Below are positions 59,115-64,000 of a stretch of DNA of 64,000 nucleotides, piece after piece (the stretch's first letter is position 1; each line of letters starts with the position of its first letter). The translations under genes and the position numbers were made by a program. The notes beneath the pieces were generated by a model. That model saw nothing but the letters and a program-made list of their open reading frames with translations. It did no database searches and was not told where the DNA came from. The DNA is from an uncultured Lentisphaeria bacterium. GTDB taxonomy: Bacteria > Verrucomicrobiota > Lentisphaeria > Victivallales > UBA1829. The DNA lies in NCBI GenBank assembly GCA_949282305.1, contig CASDPB010000131.1:1-64000 (forward strand), written 5' to 3'.

Positions 59115-61703
59115 TTACTTGTTTCCATTGATTAATTTATTGTAGATCTGGTAAAGTTCAAGCGATTTCGTCAGCGGGATCGTGACATTGACATCCAGCG
59201 GGATTCCCTGAAAACGGTTGGTGCCCTGCGTCCTGACGGGGCGTCCGGTGTCGGGATCCACGGAGAAGTGAAGCGGACCGGACGGTTTTCCATCCACCTG
59301 GAATTTGAGCTTGAGGTCGTCTTTTTCTGTGTTCATCGTGAGCTTGACCCACTGATACTGGAAGTCTTTCAGGGCGGAAAGCGCGAAGGACATTTCGACC
59401 GAGGACTGGCCCATGGCGTTGACCGTTGCATTCGGAACCAGCTTGAGGATTCCCGTTTCTCCCGGCGTGGAATACAGGAACCCGTTGCGGAAAATGATCC
59501 TGCCGTTGCGGATTGAGACCGGAACCGTGCCGTTCAGTTCGGCATTGTCTCCGGCATCCGCTCCGATGCCGAACTGCGCGAGAAGCTGTCCGAGGCGGAC
59601 TCTGTCGCAGTTCATGATCGTGCTGAAGCGTTCCGTTTCCGGGGCGATCTTGACGGAGCCGATGCGGATTTTCCCGTCGCACCAGTTGAACGTTGCGCCT
59701 TCAAGATACCAGACCTTCGGTGTTTCCATGCGGAAATTGACGCGCCCGGAGTCAAACTGCAGGGTGTCGAACTGAAACGCCTTGAAACGGAAAAGCTGTC
59801 CGGCGTCACTTTCAAGCTCCGGCAGATTCGGAAGCGAGAAACGGAGCGCCGCATCCGTGAGCTTGAGTTTCTTTTCCGCCGATTCCACGTTGATCTTTGA
59901 GAAGTTGACCGAGGCGCTGCCGCCGTGTCCGAGCGGCGTCCATTTGTAGGTGCAGTCCGCCTTGAGAGCAGCGGAGCTCAGCTGGAACGAATCCAGCGCC
60001 GGAAGATATTTTCCGAGCTCCAGCGGTTTTGCCAGGCCTTGTTCCGGGATGGAGAACCTGCCTTCAAGAAGCGTGCCTTCCTGCCGGAATGACACATCGA
60101 GGAGCGAACGCACTCCGAGGGTGTCAATGTCCGCGTGCAGTTTGTAATGTCCTTCTGCCGGGTTGGGATGAAGTTCCCCGGCGATATACCCGATTTCATG
60201 TTTGCCGCAGAGAATCCGCTCCACTGCAAAACGGCTTGCGCTTTTCCCGTCCAGATTCACCTGCGTGGAAATTCCGCGGAGAGCCGCCAGAACTGTATCG
60301 GCATTGGAGAACGCGAGTTCCGGCAGGTTCACGTCGACTCTGAGCTTCTCCGGAGTGCCTCCGAGATTCAGGCGGAATCCCTTTGCCGCAAGGGAAAACG
60401 CATCTTTGCTGATTTTCGCCTCCGGCACCCGGATTTGACCGGATACCCGGATGCTGTCCCCGAAGACGAGGCGGACATAGTTTTCTCTCCTGTCCAATGC
60501 AGGGAAAACAATTTTGACGCCGTTGAACAGGATTTCATGAGTCTTGACGGGGAGGGGATGGGGGTGCAGCGTGAATTCCGGAATGTCTTCCGGATTGCGC
60601 TTCAGTGAGAATGTCCCGGAGAGATCCCCTTCCTCCGTTCCGCCGATGTTGACGGTGCAGGTACCGTTGACGCCTTTGTCACGGTTCAGTTTGCTGCTTA
60701 CGGAGAATTGTTTCAGCGCATAAGTGATGCCGCCGATCGTCGTATGGAGTCCGCCGGTGTATTCGATGTCCGCGACGCCGTTCCGGTAGGAGACTCCGGT
60801 TTTTGCGGAACCTTCTATCCGGTATGTTCCGCAGGGGTAGCTGAGCGACTGAACATCCAGCGTGCCTTTCAGATTTTCCAGCGTCATTTTTCTGAGATCC
60901 AGCGAGAAACTCCCCGCCAATGCAATTTGACCGCCGAGCGCCGGAGACGATGAGATCATATTCCTCAGCATCTGCGGCAGAGTGCCCGGCTGCAGTTTTA
61001 TGTCGGCGGTTCCGAGGACGGTGCCTTTGTGCAGGTCGGCACTGCCGTTTAACCTGACCTGATTTCCGGCGGAAAGGAATATCTGCATGGAATAGGTTAC
61101 GTTCTCCCAGCCGGACTGATCCGACTGGGTTACGGCTGCCATGAAGGGAACCAGCTGAAAATCATTGTCGCTGAGAAGGACCAGATTGCCGTTGAAATTG
61201 ATTTCCCTGATTTTCAGCGGCAGAGTGAAGAACGGGGCGTCCGGCGGCTTTTCCGCTTTTTTTCCGGTCGCCTCCGCTGTCTTGAACAGGTGCAGCAGGG
61301 GACAATCCAGTTTGCCGTTTTTCAGGGACAAGGGCAGATTTACGTTGTAGAGGGTGACGGAGTCCAGGGTTCCGGAAAGAAGCCTGTGGGGGGCATAGGA
61401 CATGCCCAGGTTTCCAAGCAGCATCTGCCTTCCCGGAGTGAAGGAGCTGTCTTTGGGAAAGGAGGCATTGACTCCGACCATGCTGCGGCCGAGTCCCAGC
61501 TCGCGCAGTTCGACGTTCATTCCGCCTTTCTCAATGCAGCGTTTCAGTATCCGGTTGGAGACGCTTTCAAGAAATCTCGGCAGAAAAAGCAGAAACAGGG
61601 GGATGAGGAGAAGCAGAAACCGGCAGATTCTCCACAGTTTTTTCCAGCGGGAAGGGCGCAGTGTTTCTTCCGCGTTTTTTTGCTGTTCCGGCGCTTTGGT
61701 CAT
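59115..61703 (-). CDS. ydbH: YdbH-like AsmA-superfamily inter-membrane protein
   Basis: A protein of 862 residues. One membrane span near the N-terminus (residues about 27-46, ICRFLLLLIPLFLLFLPRFL) is followed by a long series of short beta-strands, as in the AsmA/YdbH/TamB family, where they form a hydrophobic groove. The last 150 residues (VPVSIRNGRIIFRNGFLYSTPGETGILKLVPN ... MSFALSALKDFQYQWVKLTMN) match the YdbH C-terminal region. It is followed by ynbE and ydbL in the order known from enteric bacteria. Its start overlaps the formyltransferase-like gene by four bases. Confidence 0.85.
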   Translation of the reverse strand: MTKAPEQQKNAEETLRPSRWKKLWRICRFLLLLIPLFLLFLPRFLESVSNRILKRCIEKGGMNVELRELGLGRSMVGVNASFPKDSSFTPGRQMLLGNLGMSYAPHRLLSGTLDSVTLYNVNLPLSLKNGKLDCPLLHLFKTAEATGKKAEKPPDAPFFTLPLKIREINFNGNLVLLSDNDFQLVPFMAAVTQSDQSGWENVTYSMQIFLSAGNQVRLNGSADLHKGTVLGTADIKLQPGTLPQMLRNMISSSPALGGQIALAGSFSLDLRKMTLENLKGTLDVQSLSYPCGTYRIEGSAKTGVSYRNGVADIEYTGGLHTTIGGITYALKQFSVSSKLNRDKGVNGTCTVNIGGTEEGDLSGTFSLKRNPEDIPEFTLHPHPLPVKTHEILFNGVKIVFPALDRRENYVRLVFGDSIRVSGQIRVPEAKISKDAFSLAAKGFRLNLGGTPEKLRVDVNLPELAFSNADTVLAALRGISTQVNLDGKSASRFAVERILCGKHEIGYIAGELHPNPAEGHYKLHADIDTLGVRSLLDVSFRQEGTLLEGRFSIPEQGLAKPLELGKYLPALDSFQLSSAALKADCTYKWTPLGHGGSASVNFSKINVESAEKKLKLTDAALRFSLPNLPELESDAGQLFRFKAFQFDTLQFDSGRVNFRMETPKVWYLEGATFNWCDGKIRIGSVKIAPETERFSTIMNCDRVRLGQLLAQFGIGADAGDNAELNGTVPVSIRNGRIIFRNGFLYSTPGETGILKLVPNATVNAMGQSSVEMSFALSALKDFQYQWVKLTMNTEKDDLKLKFQVDGKPSGPLHFSVDPDTGRPVRTQGTNRFQGIPLDVNVTIPLTKSLELYQIYNKLINGNK

Positions 61704-62590
61704 TCCACCAGCCTCCGTACCGTTCCGTATTCGATGGTCTTGACAACCTGAAATGCGTGAAGCTGATCTTCACGCCAGCAGAGCCGTCCGTATTCGTCGT
61801 GACCGAAACAGCCGCGCGCAAAGTCTTCGGCAGCCTGCGGATAGACAATCCAGTCTCCATATTCTTTCAGCCGTTCCTGATTTTCCGCGGCGATGATGGA
61901 AAGCAGGTCTTTGTTTGCGCCGTGGCGGTGCGCATTCCGGCGTGCAGCGAAAACCTCCCGGAGTTCTTCGAGCGAGTGTCCCATGAGATTTACCGGGCAT
62001 GGTTCCGAAATTCCGAGCAGGGGACCGGAATCCATCTCGGAGGCGCCGGGCGTGTAGGGCTGAACGAGAATGACGCTGCTGCGCAGAGAGGTCTTCCCGG
62101 AGAGTATGGCAAGTTCGATCGGAACGCTGTGGAGCCCGACCAGATAACGGCGTCCGTCTTTCATGACCGTGAGATCGCCGGGATGCACGTTCAGGCAGGG
62201 AAAGTCTCCGACGATATTGGTCAGAGGGACAAAACCGGCGAGAAGCCCGAAGTCAATTTTGTAAGGCGCGATCATGACGCGGAGCTGGTCTGTCCAGAGA
62301 TCACGGATATGCCGCGCTTCGGGGGTCGCCAGCGTGACTTTGTCCTGTCCGCGGGCGCGGTAGAATTCAAAGATGCTGTGTTCAAGGAGGGGAAGACCGT
62401 ATTTTTCCGCAATTTCGCGTGCTCTGCTGGTGCGCGGCCGGTCTGTCACAATCAGTGCCGGATGCCATGCGGCTCTGCTGCCGAGGCGTCTGTTATGTTC
62501 CAGAAGTTTTTCCGCATTTGTGCCGCTTCCGCTTAAAAAAATGGCCGCCGAGGGCTTTTTTGATGAATCTTTTAAAAAAACATTGACCAT
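61700..62590 (-). CDS. PurN-like formyltransferase-family protein
   Basis: A protein of 296 residues. The N-terminal 175 residues follow the glycinamide ribonucleotide formyltransferase fold: AAIFLSGSGTNAEKLL, ALIVTDRPRTSRAREIAEKYGLPL, DFGLLAGFVPL and LNVHPGDLT, where the active-site Asn-His pair is kept. The C-terminal 110 residues are extra and unfamiliar. True PurN ends near residue 210, so this could use formyl-tetrahydrofolate on another substrate. It is the first gene of a five-gene leftward unit with ydbH, ynbE and ydbL, which hints at an envelope role. Confidence 0.75.
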   Translation of the reverse strand: MVNVFLKDSSKKPSAAIFLSGSGTNAEKLLEHNRRLGSRAAWHPALIVTDRPRTSRAREIAEKYGLPLLEHSIFEFYRARGQDKVTLATPEARHIRDLWTDQLRVMIAPYKIDFGLLAGFVPLTNIVGDFPCLNVHPGDLTVMKDGRRYLVGLHSVPIELAILSGKTSLRSSVILVQPYTPGASEMDSGPLLGISEPCPVNLMGHSLEELREVFAARRNAHRHGANKDLLSIIAAENQERLKEYGDWIVYPQAAEDFARGCFGHDEYGRLCWREDQLHAFQVVKTIEYGTVRRLVE

Positions 62591-62647
62591 TAGAGATACT
62601 TTCGATTTGATTTTACACTAAACATGTCATAGAATATATGGTCAATG
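62581..62647. promoter_or_regulatory. Divergent start region with a 10-base inverted repeat and a promoter
   Basis: CATTGACCAT (62581-62590) and ATGGTCAATG (62638-62647) are perfect complements, so the leftward gene and a rightward frame both begin with ATGGTCAATG. Between them TTGATT and TAGAAT with a 17-base spacer read rightward (about 62605-62633). Confidence 0.4.
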
Positions 62648-62679
62648 AAAAAAATCAAATTTTAATTACAGGATATTTT

Positions 62680-63495
62680 ATGATGAAAGCAACTTTTTTT
62701 AGTCTGCTGACTGTATTTTTCGGACTTTCTGCTGTTTCCGCGGAAACGGCGGCGGTCAAAGCTGAAGAAAAATCCCCTGCAACGGTCAAGACGGAGGTCG
62801 CCTCTGAAGTCAAGGCGGCTCCCGCGCCTGGCGACGTGAAATCCCCGGAGACAGTCAAGGCTGAGAAAGAAGCACTTGCGGAAGAGAAGGAAAAAACGGC
62901 GCCTGAAGAGAAGACGGAAACAGCCGCAGGGACGTGCCGTGCTGAGGAGAAAGCACCGTCCGAGGCGGAACTTGCCGAAACTGTTACCGTGGAACGGGTT
63001 TCCACGCCTTCCGATGTGCGATATAAAAAGGGAAAGCGGATTCCGAATCTGATTCTGACTGCCAATTATCAAAGTCCGGTAGTTCTTGCCGAACTTGCGC
63101 GCAAGGACTCGGACGTGATGTATATTCTTCTTCCTACGGAGTGTTCCGTAGAGCAGAAAATCATGGTATATCCGCCGAACAAAGCGGATGCCTTCGAGGT
63201 CAAAGAGGAGATGCTTTCCAAGTTCATCTCGTTCGTGAATCCGAAACGGGTGATCTTTCTCGGCGGCGTGGAAGTGGTTCCCGCCAAGTACCGTCTTGCC
63301 GTTGAGCCCTCCTATGAGCATGTTGAAATTGAAGATCTGAACTGGAACATCAATGCGATCATTCTGGGCAATCTTCTGATGGATCGCGGGATGCAGAAGA
63401 AGTTCAAGGATTCTTCCAAGAACGATCCGGTGCCGGGAAAGTCGGAGTTTCAGGACAGGGCAGACGGCACAGTGACTGCGGAAGAGAAGAAGTAA
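62680..63495 (+). CDS. Exported Ala/Glu/Lys-rich protein of unknown function
   Basis: A protein of 271 residues. A signal peptide (MKATFFSLLTVFFGLSAVSA) is followed by a low-complexity Ala/Glu/Lys/Val/Pro linker (residues about 22-105). A compact domain (about 110-240) has NLILTANYQSPVVLAELARKDSDVMYILLPTE, then VNPKRVIFLGGVEVVPAKYR, which resembles cell-wall-binding-repeat folds that read VFIVGG. The linker could cross the cell wall or periplasm. A CAGGA site precedes ATGATG; the longer frame from 62638 is less likely. It lies 22 bases before an ABC permease gene. Confidence 0.65.
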   Translation: MMKATFFSLLTVFFGLSAVSAETAAVKAEEKSPATVKTEVASEVKAAPAPGDVKSPETVKAEKEALAEEKEKTAPEEKTETAAGTCRAEEKAPSEAELAETVTVERVSTPSDVRYKKGKRIPNLILTANYQSPVVLAELARKDSDVMYILLPTECSVEQKIMVYPPNKADAFEVKEEMLSKFISFVNPKRVIFLGGVEVVPAKYRLAVEPSYEHVEIEDLNWNINAIILGNLLMDRGMQKKFKDSSKNDPVPGKSEFQDRADGTVTAEEKK

Positions 63496-63517
63496 CGCCG
63501 GAAAGGGAGAACAAGAG

Positions 63518-64000
63518 ATGCTGATCATTTACAAACTGGCGAGAAACACCTTTATCGAGTGTATCCGTGAACCGATTTATTTTCTGATGCTTGCCTGCGC
63601 GATGGTCATGATCGGGTTGTTCCCGACTGCTGCGATGTTCGTTTTTCGCGAGCAGATCAAGCTGGTGGTGGACAGTTCGATGGCGACGACTCTTGTATTC
63701 AGTCTTGTGGTGGCGGTGGTCTGCGCCGCCCACACGATCAGCCGTGAGATGAAAAACGGAACGGTTCTCCTGCTGATGTCCAAGCCGGTGACGCGCGGTT
63801 CCTTTGTGCTGGGGAAAATCCTCGGCATCATGGCTGCGATTACGATTTTCGTGTTCCTCTGCAACGCCGCGTCCCTGATGTCCGTCCTGATCGCCAAGGA
63901 CCAGTTCCGCCTGGACTATACGGCGATGGGGCTCTATTATGCCGCGATTGCAATTTCCGCGCTCTACGGTGCGCTCCGCAACTTCTTCAATCAGAAATCC
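63518..64000 (+). CDS. ABC-2 type transporter permease (partial, runs off the right edge)
   Basis: The open frame starts at the ATG at 63518, with GGGAG upstream, and continues past the end for at least 161 residues. It begins MLIIYKLARNTFIECIREP, the usual cytoplasmic start of ABC-2 permeases. Membrane segments follow at about 19-40, 57-78, 99-120 and 138-155, with SREMKNGTVLLLMSKPVTRGSFVLGKILG between the second and third, a conserved ABC-2 loop. The substrate and ATPase partner are outside the window. Confidence 0.88.
   Translation, partial: MLIIYKLARNTFIECIREPIYFLMLACAMVMIGLFPTAAMFVFREQIKLVVDSSMATTLVFSLVVAVVCAAHTISREMKNGTVLLLMSKPVTRGSFVLGKILGIMAAITIFVFLCNAASLMSVLIAKDQFRLDYTAMGLYYAAIAISALYGALRNFFNQKS

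Noticed and set aside
1-64000. tRNA and rRNA genes
   Set aside because: I looked for cloverleaf-type and rRNA core sequences in the intergenic gaps and saw none; a covariance search would be decisive.

Overview
The window looks like chromosome from a gut-type member of the Lentisphaerae (Victivallis-like, PVC superphylum). Four proteins carry the type IV pilin-like N-terminus (FTLIELLVV) seen in very large numbers in that phylum. There are two LamG/CBM9/DUF4091 glycan enzymes, a GH16 enzyme and a YdjY-domain protein, and the mixture of catabolic loci and compact biosynthetic operons fits. This taxonomic call is inferred from gene content; no rRNA or tRNA gene was seen.

Layout. 1-5.5 kb: right end of a prophage-like element. 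Small phage genes read leftwards, a CI/LexA-type repressor reads rightwards, divergent promoters share an inverted-repeat operator, and a tyrosine integrase abuts the 5' end of nikR, whose ribbon-helix-helix N-terminus is not recognisable. 5.5-12.4 kb: a NikR-type box, then a pseudopilin, a DUF2162/HmuT-like membrane protein, a MotA/TolQ/ExbB channel, a DUF2149/ExbD-like protein and a membrane-anchored exported CobN-like chelatase. This is an HmuSTUV-like metal or metallo-tetrapyrrole operon that appears to be under nickel control. 12.4-19.4 kb: nadA, hydE, an Rrf2 regulator, an FKBP, a PaaI-like thioesterase, purM, a lipase-like hydrolase and a GNAT. 19.4-27.3 kb: a complete trpEGDCFBA-aroF operon read leftwards, with a Trp-rich leader peptide and two terminators in series.

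27.4-42.7 kb: an accessory catabolic region. It holds a glycosidase remnant, a GH16 locus (AraC regulator, unknown enzyme, pseudopilin, GH16), a YdjY protein, a GntR-pseudopilin-DUF4091 module, and an Lrp-EamA pair. 42.9-51.2 kb: an FMN riboswitch with ribBA, then ribH-nusB-ftsY-C39-like-ribD-ribE-unknown-pdxJ. 51.3-57.8 kb: a second regulator-pseudopilin-DUF4091 module (LacI type) and a TIM-barrel sugar isomerase-like gene. 57.8-62.6 kb: a formyltransferase-like gene followed by a ydbH-ynbE-ydbL set. 62.6-64 kb: an Ala/Glu/Lys-rich exported protein and the start of an ABC-2 permease running off the end.

The most unusual pattern is that all four pseudopilins sit inside substrate-specific transcription units. 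In three of them the pseudopilin lies directly upstream of a secreted carbohydrate enzyme, and in the fourth it leads the nickel-box transport/chelatase operon. The repeated order regulator-pseudopilin-enzyme suggests a pseudopilin dedicated to each substrate. The prophage junction at nikR, immediately upstream of an apparent NikR target operon, is the second observation of note.
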